Source: Heterotrichella gracilis
Lineage: Eukaryota > Sar > Xanthophyceae > Tribonematales > Xanthonemataceae
Direction of reading: 5' to 3'
Assembly (NCBI GenBank): GCA_032358255.1
Contig: JAULBX010009991.1
Location: 1 to 64,000, forward strand
DNA: 64,000 nt
How positions within the stretch are numbered: the stretch's first letter is position 1; each line of letters begins with the position of its first letter. Shown in pieces: positions 26,754-37,594 of this stretch. A program made the translations under genes and the position numbers. The notes under the pieces were generated by a model. It made no database searches, was not told the origin of the DNA, and saw nothing but the letters and a program-made list of their open reading frames with translations.

Positions 26754-27720
26754 GTGCAGCTAGCTTCAGGGTATGCTGAGTACCATGGCAGCCCAGCACA
26801 CTATGCAATAGCGTAGGACAGACACTGCTGCACTTTGTGAGCTTAAATTTGGTTGTTGTCTTTTGTGCTTCATTTTGAAGTCAGGTTTGCGCAAGTTTTT
26901 CAATGAAATTGTTGTTTTGCCCGCCATCCTTCGCACCATGGTGAGTTCCGGTCTGAGCTTATTGTTTTGCAGCTATCCTTCAGCTAGCTAGTAGCATTCT
27001 TTCTCTTCACGTGTGTGAGAGGTCTAGAGCGGCCTGGGGGGCACAAAAGTTGTTCACTTGATACTGGGCTGGCCATGGCCATGGTGTGGTTTGTGCAACA
27101 AGCAGCAACTAGCTTCTCGTGTTGCTAGCTTTACTACTGTTCATCTGGTTTACTTCTCTGTTCGTAGATACCTGCTGGGACGCTTAGCTGTTTTGGTGTT
27201 CTTAGGAGGTGGCGCCTTTGCCTCACAGGTAGACTCCTGGTTAATAGTGCCAGGGCGACACTTGCTGTTGCAATAGGAGGGGCCGGGACCCTTGCAATGT
27301 GCATGGCTAGTAGCTGGTTTTCAAGTGAGGTGAATTTCATATCAAAAGTTGTATAGTGCTATTCACCAGTAGTTGTTTTTCTCTTGCAGCCTTCAAGGCT
27401 GCTGCAGTTAGCAATCTATCCTTACAGGTTCTCAGTTGCTTCTTGCTTGTGAATATCTCAGCAACCTTTACTTTCCTGGTGGAACTATTCGAGTTTGTAT
27501 GCATTATGAGTGCTGGTGTTGGCACCCCAGCAAGTGAGATTCCATCTGGATAGAGAGACTTTTACACAGCAAACACTGCTATGCAGACAAGACAGTAAGC
27601 TTTTTTGCTTAGTGTATTATTGGTTGGAAGTCACAAAACTCGCAGCGGCCTTGCCTTTATTTAGCACTTTGTGGCTTGGTTTGCACATATCAGTCCCGGT
27701 ATCAGCCCACCCTTGAGCCA
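26754..27720. other. Intergenic, no gene recognised
   Basis: 3' flank of the RNA-binding protein gene. Moderately AT-rich, with several chance frames and no exon chain. Confidence 0.5.
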
Positions 27721-27729
27721 ATTAGATTG
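27721..27729 (+). repeat. Left target-site duplication
   Basis: ATTAGATTG, identical to 28408-28416. Confidence 0.7.
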
Positions 27730-28407
27730 GGTGATGGTTTTTTTTTAGTATGGGGATGGATTTGTTTTGGTATAAGGGTCTTAATTGGATTTGTTTTGGT
27801 ATAAGCCCCCAAAATGGGTTTAATTTAGTATAAGCACTGCACCAAAGGACAAGCTTGGTATATAAACCAATATTTTTTGGTATAAGCCAGAAATTGCTAT
27901 AAGGTTACAATTAAACGTAATCCCTGCCCAGCAGTTAAAGACCCTAACCATTTGAAACGACAAAAAGCCTTCAGTGGTCAATTAGCCAGGAAAATTCACT
28001 AGAAAACCCTGCAAGACACTCTAAATAACCCTTACCCGCAGGCAGTAATCCAACAAGGGTTTATCTGCCAGGAAAAATCCCGCAGGGCACTCTAAATATT
28101 CCTAAACCCGCCTGCAGGCAAAAACCGTAACCACGGTGACATAGAAACCCTACAAGGGCTTTATAGGGTTCATTCCTGACCAGACAACGCGCTGAGTAGG
28201 GTTTATGTTGAGTTGGCCATGCCCGAAAGTTAGGGTTCTGAAACCACATACCCAAATTGGCCTTGTTTGTGGCCCTATACCACAACTGATCCTTCAAGGT
28301 GGGGCTATACTAGTATAAACCCTATCTGCACCCTTATACCAAAACAAACCCACTTGGCACCACTATACTAAAACAAAACCAACCCCAAACCAAAAAATAT
28401 TATTACC
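27730..28407. mobile_element. Non-autonomous DNA transposon (MITE, Mutator-like by target duplication length)
   Basis: A 678-bp AT-rich block is flanked by perfect 9-bp direct repeats ATTAGATTG. Its ends are imperfect inverted repeats: the left starts GGTGATGG and the right, read on the other strand, starts GGTAATAA. Both arms carry TTTGTTTTGGTATAAGGGT (left about 27760-27780, right 28330-28350 inverted), extended by GTTTTAGTATA-type sequence. The interior has no open frame for a transposase but holds internal repeats of CACTCTAAATA and AGGGTTTAT blocks. A 9-bp target duplication with long terminal inverted repeats is typical of Mutator-like elements, though other 8-9-bp-duplicating superfamilies (e.g. 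hAT) cannot be excluded. The intact target duplication suggests fairly recent insertion. Confidence 0.65.
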
Positions 28408-28416
28408 ATTAGATTG
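28408..28416 (+). repeat. Right target-site duplication
   Basis: ATTAGATTG, identical to 27721-27729. Confidence 0.7.
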
Positions 28417-29578
28417 CATGTTGGCCAGTGATTCGTCTAATTGTTATGGATTGCGATTTGTGCAACGCCCCCAACTCAACTCAGCAAGTTGCTTGCTGCT
28501 GGCTTATCATAATACTATTTGATATAAAATAATAATAGCACGAAACACTGGTGCATTGCTATGGCGGCGGGCGGGTAACTCGTTTCAACAGTTGTAACAC
28601 CTACCCTGTCAACTCTTCTGACCAGGCTCAAGTGCCAGCGGCTTGTTGCAGCCAGCGGGTCGAGCCGCTCGCAGATACCAAGACTGACACCAAAATTGAT
28701 GCCAGTGGCTTACAAGCACAATTGAAGTCTTTTGCAGGACCCCTCCAAGGGCAAAACCAACCTTGCGCTGCCCCTCGAGGTAGCCAAACCCAGTGACTAC
28801 CAGTGCCTGGGGCGTGGTTGCATCAATGAGTGGCCATGGCTGCAGCCCCGCAAAACTTCTGGGCACCCAGTTCAAGCCCCAGCAGCAGCAGCAGCAGCAG
28901 CCGGTTTGGCAGTGCCTCACTGCCACACCGTCACGGTTGCAATGCCGCCACAGCACAACCTGTCTGCCCCCCCCAGATAATGCAATGCAGGCATGCAAAA
29001 TCCACCAGTTTGCATCAGGCAATAGAAAGATTAAAAGGGAGGAAGGGAGCGCACAGAGGCGGATATAGGGGGCCACTGGCTCGCACCAGGGCACCAAAAC
29101 CAGCCAAGAACAGCTGGCCAAGCAAGTCCTTAGCCAATGCCAGCATGCAGGCCATCTAAAAAAGTAGTGCGAGTGGTGTACGTAGCGTAGGAGTGCAGGA
29201 GAAATACACCATCTCCCCTAGGAGAACCCAGACAGGAGGTGGACATATACTAGCTTGCGCCAGGCCTGGCGCTGGAACTGAACGGTGTTAAGACCCCGGG
29301 CCACCAGGGCAGCTGATGAGTCCCATGCACATGCCGTCATCTAACATATCAATGCCGCCACAGCTTGAGCACCCAGTCATTTCCCCTAGCTGACGTCACA
29401 AAGGCTGGCGTCACAAAGGCTCCGTTGGGGCACCAGTCCTCAAAAAGCACCCTGCTTCAGTGCCAGCCAGGCAGGCGGCCACTTCCCAGCTTGCGCCATT
29501 AAACTCCGGACCACCAGGGCAGCTGCTGAACCCCAGGCAGATGGCCCCCCTGCCACATCAATGCCGCCACAGGCTCCA
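28417..29578. other. Intergenic 3' flank of Notchless, with an exon-copy and an AGC microsatellite
   Basis: No independent gene recognised. An (AGC)n tract lies at about 28877-28897. The right half (29268-29470) is a diverged duplication of the Notchless terminal exon region, listed separately. Confidence 0.5.
29268..29470 (-). repeat. Diverged copy of the Notchless terminal exon and 3' end
   Basis: The order ACCAGGGCAGCTG, then ATCAATGCCGCCACAGCTT, then AGCACCC-GTC, then GCTCCGTTGGGGC-CCAGTC is shared with 29510-29660. It has been copied about 230 bp further downstream. The coding frame is not preserved, so it is a relic. Confidence 0.75.
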
Positions 29579-32500
29579 TCAATGCCGCCACAGCTTAAGC
29601 ACCCTGTCCTTGCCCCCCGACGCCACGAATGCGCCGTTGGGGCTCCAGTCCACGCAAAACACCTCGTCTGCATGGCCAGGCAGGTCCACCTTGACGCTGC
29701 GGGTGCGCACATCCCATACCTGCGGCCGCAAAGGGTGCCATCAGGTGAGGCGGCATGCAATCGTGCGCAGGGCTGATGTGGCATGGGGTGTACGACAGCG
29801 GCTAGCCATGCACAGGAGGTTGGACTCACCTTGTGGGATGCAGTAAGGTTAGGGTTTGGCCATACCCTAAGGGCTCAAAGATTAGGGTCTGGGCTCACCT
29901 TGTGGGGCTGTCCTTGCCGCTACTGTCTAGGGCTCAGGGTTCAAGGATTAGGGCTTAGAATTCCGGTTCACCTTAAGGGTGCTGTCCTCGCTGCCACTGA
30001 CCACCAGGCGGCTGTCGGAGGACCAGGGTTTAGGGTTTAGAGTTTAGGGTTAGGGTTTAGGGTTTACCTTGAGGGTGCTGTCCTTGCTGCCACTGACCAC
30101 CAGGCGGCTGTCAGAGGACCAGGCCACTTGGTACACAGGGCCCACGTGGCCCCGGAATGTGGCCAGAAATGTGCCCTTGACGCCATCCCACAGCTTGACA
30201 GACTTGTCAAAGGAGGCGCTCACGATCCAGCGCCCATCGGGCGAGAATTGGACCTGCAGCCACACCGCAAGCACTCAGATGCAACTCTTCAAAGGATAAT
30301 TGGATCTGCAACCCCACGGCAAACACTGTTTCATGCAATCAACCAGGCAACAACTGGATCTGCCATTCCGCCGCAAGACCGTTTCATGCGGACCAGCACG
30401 CGAGGATTGGAGCTGCAACCCCCTCGCACGTACGTTTATGGGTTTAGGGTTTAGTGTCATCCTGCTAGGCCTGGCCTGCTGCACCTGGTGTATATACATA
30501 TAAGAGCTATCAGAAGAGACAACTTTGCCTTCCCAACATATGCTGTACCCCTCATTTGGCTAAAGTACTTATCATGCCAGTGCAAGGTTCCACATCGGCG
30601 AGCAGGTGTCAGTTAGCTACATGCGCGTTCAAGAAAAAATCGACTGTGATCCCACTGCTACCAAATATCCACACAGCACAAAGTATATACATGGCATACA
30701 GCCCAGTACATGCCAGGTGGGAACAGCAGGTGCACCCATGCATGCCAAGCCAATGGTGCTCAGTATCGCTTTTCAATTCTATCACGAGGTATTCAGTTCG
30801 AGCATACTGTTGTCATCATTGCACCATTGGCTTGGCTGGCCACCGCTGAACCCTAGACACCCCTCTGGACCCTAAATTGGTACGCTGATCAGCATGACCC
30901 TTGCATGCTCTACCATCCAACCACAGGGCATTCACCTGGTTGATGAGTTGCTGGTGCCCAGTCATGCGAGCCAGCGGGGTGTTGCTGGTGGATGACTCCC
31001 ACATGAACATGCGTGCATTCACATACTGCATTTTACCTGGGTCAAGACTGTGGACCGCACTGTAAAACCTCTGAACACCCTGACCCAGATCGTGCACCAC
31101 CCTGGGCCTCACCTGGTTGATGAGCTGCTGGTGCCCAGTCATGCGCGCCAGCGGGGTCTTGCTGGTGGAAGGCTCCCACATGAACATGGTGTAGTCATCA
31201 GACCCGGACACCAGCCGCTCGGGCTTACCCCCGCATGCTTCTTGATACCGCTGCAGGGCGGCCTGTAGGTAGGGGTACAAGGGGTTCAGCTGTGTGCGGG
31301 AACATGGACACCCTAGTAGGGTTTGGCTGGTGCATGGTCAGGTCACGCACAGCCATCGTTCTGGCCTAACATCGCAATGGACCACTGCGATCTGCTGATA
31401 TACAGCCTCCCCACCGGTGTATAACCCATTGCTGCTGCTAGGCATTGATTAGCATTCTTGCTCCCTTCCCTTCCCTTTCCTTTCCCCACCCACCCAATCC
31501 CCTCACCTTTTGCCTCTCCGCGTCCCCATTGGGCGCACTGCCCGTGTGGTCGTAGGGCCCTGTCCTGAGCACGTTCTCAGTGGACAAGGCTAGGGTATTC
31601 ACCCAGTGGCCGTGGCCCTTGAGGGATCTGATCATCTTGCCATCCTTGCCATCCCACACGTTGATGGTGGTATCCCTTGAGCTGGAGTAGAGCAGCCCAT
31701 CCCCGCCCCACCGCACGCACGTGATCACGTTGGTATGGCTGGACATGGTGAATAGGCAGCGCCTGCGAGAGAAGTGCTGGTGAAAACACTTACCTCTTAA
31801 TCCCTAATGTGTGTGATCATGTTTCTGTGGCTCGACATGGTGAACAGGCAGCGGGAGGCGGCGCTTTGAGAGGCGTGGCTTAGGAAGGGGAGCATGAAGG
31901 GGCGCACAACGGTGGTCATGATATCTTTATAAATTGGATCTGAGGGGCCCCGTTTGAAGGCAAGGCTATCAGGAGATGAGCATGGGCGAGGTATGGCCAG
32001 ATTGTTTGCATGCTGCCACTTGGCTGCTGCCTGCTGGCATGGTTATTCTCACCAACAGAAAGGGGCCACAGAAAGCAGCGAATTGCAGGCACCCAAATTC
32101 CAACCGCACAGCGTACCCACCTTGTACCCACATCCCAAACCTTGAGCATGTGGTCCTTGGACCCTAAACCCTAAACCCTAAACAACACCCACCTTGTACC
32201 CACATCCCAGACCTTGAGCGTGTGATCCTTAGACCCCGTCACAAACCGCTTGCAGGGGGTGGCCAAATGCGCGGGCTCCCACGCAATGGAGGTCACCCAC
32301 TTTTTGTGCCCCGGACACGTCCCCAGGCCCTTGCCAGTCGCTGGGTCCCACACCCATATCATGCCGTTCATGTCCCCAGACACCACATACACCGCATCTG
32401 GCGACCAGGCCACGCACAGCACCCAGTTCTTGTGGCCCTGCAAGTACCATGTCACATCGATTCTGTGTCCAACATACCACATTAAAGGTGAAGTGCCTGC

Positions 32501-34252
32501 TGAAGGTTGGTGTGAAACCATGGACCACACCCATGTGGAGCAACCTCCCCGTCACGGGGATGCATGCAAGAGGAACACACCTTTGCTTGGGGCAGTAAAT
32601 GTGGACCTCCATGCGCATGCTGCTTTTGGATTTGTGGCACTGTATTTGAAATCGCCTAGGCATCAACATGATAATAATAGGACCTATGATTATCTTACAC
32701 CCTTGCTTAAGGAGAGCGTGGCCTGATGACAAGACCTGTGCCCTGGCCACCTCCAAACATACCCATCCGCTGTTTGTGCCACCCCCCTTCCCAACACCCA
32801 ACCACACCCTCCCTGTCACTCCCCGCACACCACACCCACCTTACACGTGTGCAGCGGCGTCTGCGTGTTCAAATCCCAGAACCGGATGGTGGTGTCTCCA
32901 GACCCGGATGCCAGGTGGCGCCCGCAAGGGGAGAAGTGCGCTGAAAGCACCGCCTCGGAGTGGCCTGGGAGGGAGGCGGAACAGCGCGCCACTGGGCGCA
33001 CCCGGAACACCGCCTGGGGCTGGTACACAACAATGAGGGCGCTCTCCACTGATACCTGCGTTTTGTGGCGGGGTAGGGCAACGTTACAATGGCTTACGAG
33101 ATGGGTCCTGTTAATATGTGATTGGCCGCGGCATGGCCGGTTGGATTGTGGCACAAAAAGGCAACGTCCATGTGATGCATGAAGGCTGACCTGCGCATCG
33201 CAGGGGCCATGCCATGGGTCATGTAACGTTTGCCTGTAGCCATGTGCTTCCCAGTTAGACCACGCAGTATGTGCTGGGCAGTCTGTCCCCAATCCTTGGC
33301 GTGTACCCCACCGCCCCGAGCTTGGCTAGGTTTGTGCACCACCACTAACTAGAATTTTCTCGTCTCCCCACCTTGTGTTTGAGCAAGTGCGCTCCCAGGG
33401 ATTCGCTCAGCTCCTGCTCCTCTATGAAGAAGCTGTATGGCAGCTTCTCCTCCTGCTGCAGCAACCCATTGAGCAGGGTTTCCAGCAGGGCGATGGTGAC
33501 GTCATGGGGCAGGTCGAGCTGCGGGCCTGGAAGCAAGAGGCGCAAGGGTGTAGGGTTTAGGGTTGGCCATGTTAGGGTTGGCTGTTGGCATTGGCATGTA
33601 TGCTCAGGGTTGGCTATTGGTATTGCCACATGCAGTGCAGTTGGGTACAGGGTTTAGGGTTGGCTGCCACCCACTGAACGCCAGTGACAATCAAGCTGAG
33701 GGGCTGGGCGCAAGAGGCGCAAGGCTAGGGTTTAGGGGTGGTTGCCACCCACTGAACACCAGTGACTGTCAAGCCAAGGACCTTGGACACGGGCAAGGTT
33801 TGATAAAGTGGGTGGAGGAACCGACCCCATGCAAGGCAAGGCAACACATCAAGGCACAAGGCACAGTTGGGCAGTGAGGTCCAGCCACATGGTTTGCAAC
33901 CACAGGCTGCTTCTGAATGCAGCTAGATAACAGGCCATAGCCGGGTGCACAGACACTTCTGCCCAAGCATATGCATGCATATGCGCCACGCAAATGGTAC
34001 TACAACCCTGCACCTGCTTATGCTTGTGGTGGAGATGGCACACAGAACCAAGTGCCTGATATAACGACACCCAGCGGGGGCCCAGCAGCAGGGGTGATAT
34101 GAGGGTGACAAGCAAGTGGTACTGCTGAGCGACCGCCAAGCCCCACCTGCGAGCTCGCCGTCCGCCGACTGGAACTGCACGATGATGTTGGCTGGCAGCA
34201 CCGGGGCTTCTAGCTTCTGTTGCTTGCGCTTTGGTTCCACGAAGCGCAGCAT
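29579..34252 (-). CDS. NLE1: Notchless / Rsa4 WD40 ribosome-assembly factor
   Basis: Works on pre-60S ribosomal particles in the nucleolus and nucleoplasm, where Rsa4 is removed by the AAA-ATPase Rea1/Midasin (family knowledge). Eight exons close in phase: 34252-34147, 33526-33372, 33055-32840, 32437-32193, 31762-31507, 31289-31113, 30253-30068 and 29719-29579, giving 493 residues against about 480 in animals. The NLE domain covers about residues 22-87 (NIIVQFQSADGELAG, LLNGLLQQEEKLPYSFFI). Eight WD repeats follow, e.g. GHKNWVLCVAWSPD, GSKDHTLKVWD, SSSRDTTINVWDG, VQFSPDGRWIVSASFDKS, ending GHADEVFCVDWSPNGAFVASGGKD. The final blade and the Asp/His/Trp-Asp residues are intact. Introns 4, 6 and 7 are crowded with copies of neighbouring exon edges and telomere-like repeats. 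Identification is firm. Confidence 0.96.
29826..30027 (-). repeat. Ladder of decayed copies of the Notchless exon 7 end
   Basis: A 57-base copy at 29971-30027 matches the real edge at 30067-30123 with three differences. A more decayed copy starts at about 29898 and a fragment at about 29828. Copies are separated by TTAGGG-rich sequence. Confidence 0.85.
30022..30066. repeat. Telomere-like TTTAGGG array in intron
   Basis: About six near-perfect units directly beside the donor of Notchless exon 7 and between it and its copy. Confidence 0.85.
30936..31012 (-). repeat. Copy of Notchless exon 6 end with its donor
   Basis: About 77 bases nearly identical to 31113-31189. It is displaced by exactly 177 bases, ends in CAG/GTGAAT, and lies in the same open frame as exon 6. 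Confidence 0.85.
31806..31862 (-). repeat. Decayed copy of Notchless exon 5 start
   Basis: GACATGGTGAACAGGCAGC and the GTGATCATG block upstream match the exon 5 start at 31728-31762. They lie in intron 4. Confidence 0.7.
32113..32160 (-). repeat. Copy of Notchless exon 4 end
   Basis: CACCTTGTACCCACATCCCA and the following bases match the real exon edge at 32189-32236 with few differences. A telomere-like CCCTAAA array (32160-32181) separates the two. Confidence 0.85.
32160..32181. repeat. Telomere-like CCCTAAA array in intron
   Basis: Three tandem CCCTAAA units between the copied and real ends of Notchless exon 4. Confidence 0.85.
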
Positions 34253-35788
34253 GGTGGGCCCACCGCCTCAGCCCCCTTCCACAATTGGCGGCCCTGGCCA
34301 ACACTACCCGCTAGCCTGAGAAGCCGACAGCAGCAGCCTGTGAGGCAACACCAATAGCTGCAGCGTGGCAGTGAAGGAAAATAACACAAGGGAGTGGGTT
34401 GCCGAAGTGCTGCGGTTGAGAGCTCCCGGCAGCGCTCGACACGGGGCCGGCTACAAGGGTAGCGAGTCGGATCTCGCAAGTGCTGGCGGCTCGGCTATCG
34501 AAAGGGAAACAGTACGACAGCTCTAGCACAGGTGGATACAAGCGGGCAGTGGTGCGTTAGAGTGGCGTACCTAGTAGTGGGCGTGTGGGGAGACTTGAGC
34601 AGCTTGTATACACAGGTGCTTGGCCTGGGGGCATACAGGGCAGGCACTGTGGTACGCTGGCTGGGTTGGCAGTCCAGCAACACCCTGCGGCTCTAGTGAC
34701 ACCAATAGCATAGTTGCAACAGCAAAAGTGGTGCAAAATTACGTTGTATGTGCTAGGCAGTTGTGGGACGCACGGCGGTTGTGGCATGAACGCGGTTGGG
34801 TAGTGCATGACACCCACACATGCATGCATGCAAGTGACAAAACTCGATCTCGACTGGCAGCAAGCTCAGATATGATAGAAAAGGTTGTGGAGTTACACAT
34901 GTGCATTGGCAGCGCTTGTTTGTCTGTCAGGTCGGACTAGGCAGCGTCATGGCAGGAGTGCAAACAAGACAAGTTGCTGAAGTTTGGCAATAGGGCAAAG
35001 ACCAACGTCAAACCTCTATGGGACCTATGGACGGGTAAACGGCACACTTGCTGCAGGACTATCGCCAAATACGGTGCACACAGACACCCTGCAGCATAGA
35101 TATACAGGTGGCAGTGTCAACAGGGCAACTCCATGTAACCGCAACCGTCACAGTGCACAGGTTCAACTCCCACCCAAATGCAGCTAACAACCTGCTGCAT
35201 GGTGGAGCAACGTTTGGAAAGGTGGCCAAGAGGCAACACGCCAGCACCATATTGGAGCTGCGAGGTCAAAACAAGTGAACTGAAAAGGGTCGAGTGTTGC
35301 GTGTGCACAAAGCTAGCACAAAAAGACATGCTCAGCATACGTCGTGTACTCAGCTTAGCGACCTCCCCACTCTGAATACTATGCTGATGTTACCAAGAGA
35401 CCCAAATTTGCTTGGCAGGATTCTTGTGGCAAACAAGCTTCTGTGGCTGCCACCAGCAGGAGCTTTAATGTGTGTTTGCTGTCCCCCAATTGCAAAGGCA
35501 GCCAAGGAAAACCCCCAAATCCAAGGCATTCAGTCCAACACCCCCCCCCAACGAGGCAACAAAAGTAGCCAGCAGGAACAAGTGCCAACTCCAACATGGT
35601 TCATACATGCCGGAGTGCGGTGATACCTGGCGGCAGGGTGGTTCCAGGGCCCGTGCAGTCCACCCCAGCCGCAAGATGCCCTTGCCAGCTATGAAGTGCT
35701 GCAGTGAATATCGCTGTGGCAGTCACGATTTCAGGAACCATTTGCCGCAAGTTGCGCTGTGCAGGATGGATGATGGCAGGTGAGTAAT
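34253..35788. other. Intergenic: Notchless promoter and 3' flank of the acidic-protein gene
   Basis: No gene recognised. A CATGCATGCATGC run occurs at about 34818, upstream of Notchless. Confidence 0.5.
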
Positions 35789-37594
35789 TCACTCGTCGTC
35801 CTCATCTTCCTCGTCGTCATCCTCGTCTTCCTCCTCCTCATCGTAGTCACGCTTGCGCTTAGTGCCTGCAAGACAGATCAATTGATAAGTGTAGTCCGTT
35901 AATAAGAGTAGTCCACAGCGGAAGGCTCGTGTGAACTGGTGTTGCATGTGGACCTAGCTGCTAAAGAAGTACCACGAGGGTCGGGAACGTGCTCTGTGCA
36001 ATTTCACGTACTGCCTGTGTCAACGCTAGCAGCAGGCGTCGACAAGAACCCAAGGTGCCCACACCCAGTTTGGGAGACAGCCTGCTATTGCCCTGCAAAT
36101 ACCCTCCAACCGCTTGATGCGTGACAGAGGGTTCAAAACAATCCCTGGCCTTACAAAGGGTCTAGAAAGCGTCTGCAGAGGGGTCTATCCAGCAGGGTCT
36201 ACAAAGGGTCTAGCAAGGGTCCTTACCAGCCTCCTCCTCCTCCTCTTCATCGTCATCGATGTCCTCATCCTCTGGCTCATCCTCCTCTTCATACTCATCC
36301 CCCTCCTCATCGTCCCCCACATCTGGTTGCAACAACGCCTCAGTGCCTGGCTCTTCAGCGTCATCGTCCTCACCCTGAAGCAACGAGGGTTTTTTAGGGT
36401 TTAGGGACCAGGGCTTAGGGTTCATGGGGTTGGGGTGACTGGTCCCGTGCAGTCGGCCTCAAAATGGAGCGCTTGGGGAAGGCCTGGATAAACCCTAAAC
36501 CCTAGAAGCTTTCCAGGTCGGCATGTGCATCATGTTGCTTTATGAAGCAGTGTGCAGGGCATGCCAGGTTTGGCGGTGGAGCTGTCACATTGCATGGCGC
36601 GTGGCCACTGTTGGTAGATGCAACCCTTCGGGGGCAAGCTTGTAACTGTGACTGTGGCTGTGACTGTGGCTGTGGCTGTGGTACAGCTGGTGTGCAGCGC
36701 GTACCTCCTCGTCATCCTCATCCTCTTCTTCCTCTACCTCCTCCTCGTCACCAAACTCCTCCCCTTCCTCCCCCTCCTCGTCCCCTTCCTCCTCGTCTCC
36801 CTCCTCCTCACCCTCGCCCTCTTCACCCTCGGCAAACTGCACGACACAGGGAGCAAAGTGAACGGTTCTGAACACCCAGCCTCATAAACCAAGGTGAAAC
36901 CAAACCCTGAACCAACCCCGAACCCAGCTAATGCTGAAACCTGCCGCACAGCCCAGCCTTTAAGTGCACAAAGCTCCATCAGCGCACCTCTTCACCCTCT
37001 TCACCCTGCAAAACATAGCAAGGGGCAGTCAGTGGTCTGCAGATCATACACCCGCAGCGCAACAGCAGGGTGCCCCAACGAAATGCGCAGCGACCAGCCA
37101 CAGCAGCGCACCTCCTCCTCATACTCGTCTGCTCCCTCCTCCTCCTCTTCATCCTCCTCGCCTATGTCCTCCTCCTCTTCATAGGCCTCCTCATCCTCGT
37201 CGTCGTCCTCCTGCAAACATAGCTGGTGGGCTGGTATCCATGGTTGGAGAAGGGCTACTTGTCTCAACGGCAGATGTCAATGAAAAACCAACTGCCCCAA
37301 AGCCAGCTCCATCCGTCCCAAAAAAATCCGCCGCACGTGGCTAAGGCACATGTGTGGACTACCGAGCAGTACACACCGAGCCTTACCTCATCATCTTTCA
37401 CCTCTGCACCCAGCTCATACTCCTCTTTAGCTTGTGCAAACATTCTCCGCTCTGCACACACACACAGTCGTTGTTCACGCGCCAGTGCATATGGTGTGCA
37501 CAGTGTCCCTGTGAACGGTTCAAAAGGAAGGAGCCCCTGCGCCTCACAGCGTACCTTCTTCAAAGATGTCAAGTGCTGCCACTGTTGCCAGCAT
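35789..37594 (-). CDS. Extremely acidic Glu/Asp-rich protein
   Basis: I do not recognise a family. Seven exons close in phase: 37594-37555, 37451-37387, 37210-37112, 37005-36988 (only 18 bases), 36836-36705, 36374-36227 and 35865-35789, giving about 192 residues. The first 35 residues are ordinary and probably helical (MLATVAALDIFEEERRMFAQ, AKEEYELG). From there to the end the chain is almost entirely Glu, Asp and Gly; for example 32 of the 44 residues of exon 5 are acidic. A GTKRKRDYD patch near the C-terminus could be a nuclear signal. Such tails occur in histone chaperones and nucleolar proteins, but composition alone does not show function. The start is the first Met that joins the exon chain; a longer N-terminus is possible. 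The 18-base exon repeats the start of exon 5 and may be a duplication product. Confidence 0.65.

Noticed and set aside
28609-29121. 170-codon open frame on the minus strand
   Set aside because: The residues look random (Trp/Cys/Leu-rich), and the frame crosses an AGC microsatellite and an intergenic stretch.
30936-31012. A ninth WD40 exon for Notchless
   Set aside because: It duplicates only half a blade and the eight-exon chain already gives a complete protein. Kept as a possible alternative donor instead.
34616-35300. Small upstream gene before Notchless
   Set aside because: Only short frames on both strands, none with splice-consistent neighbours.
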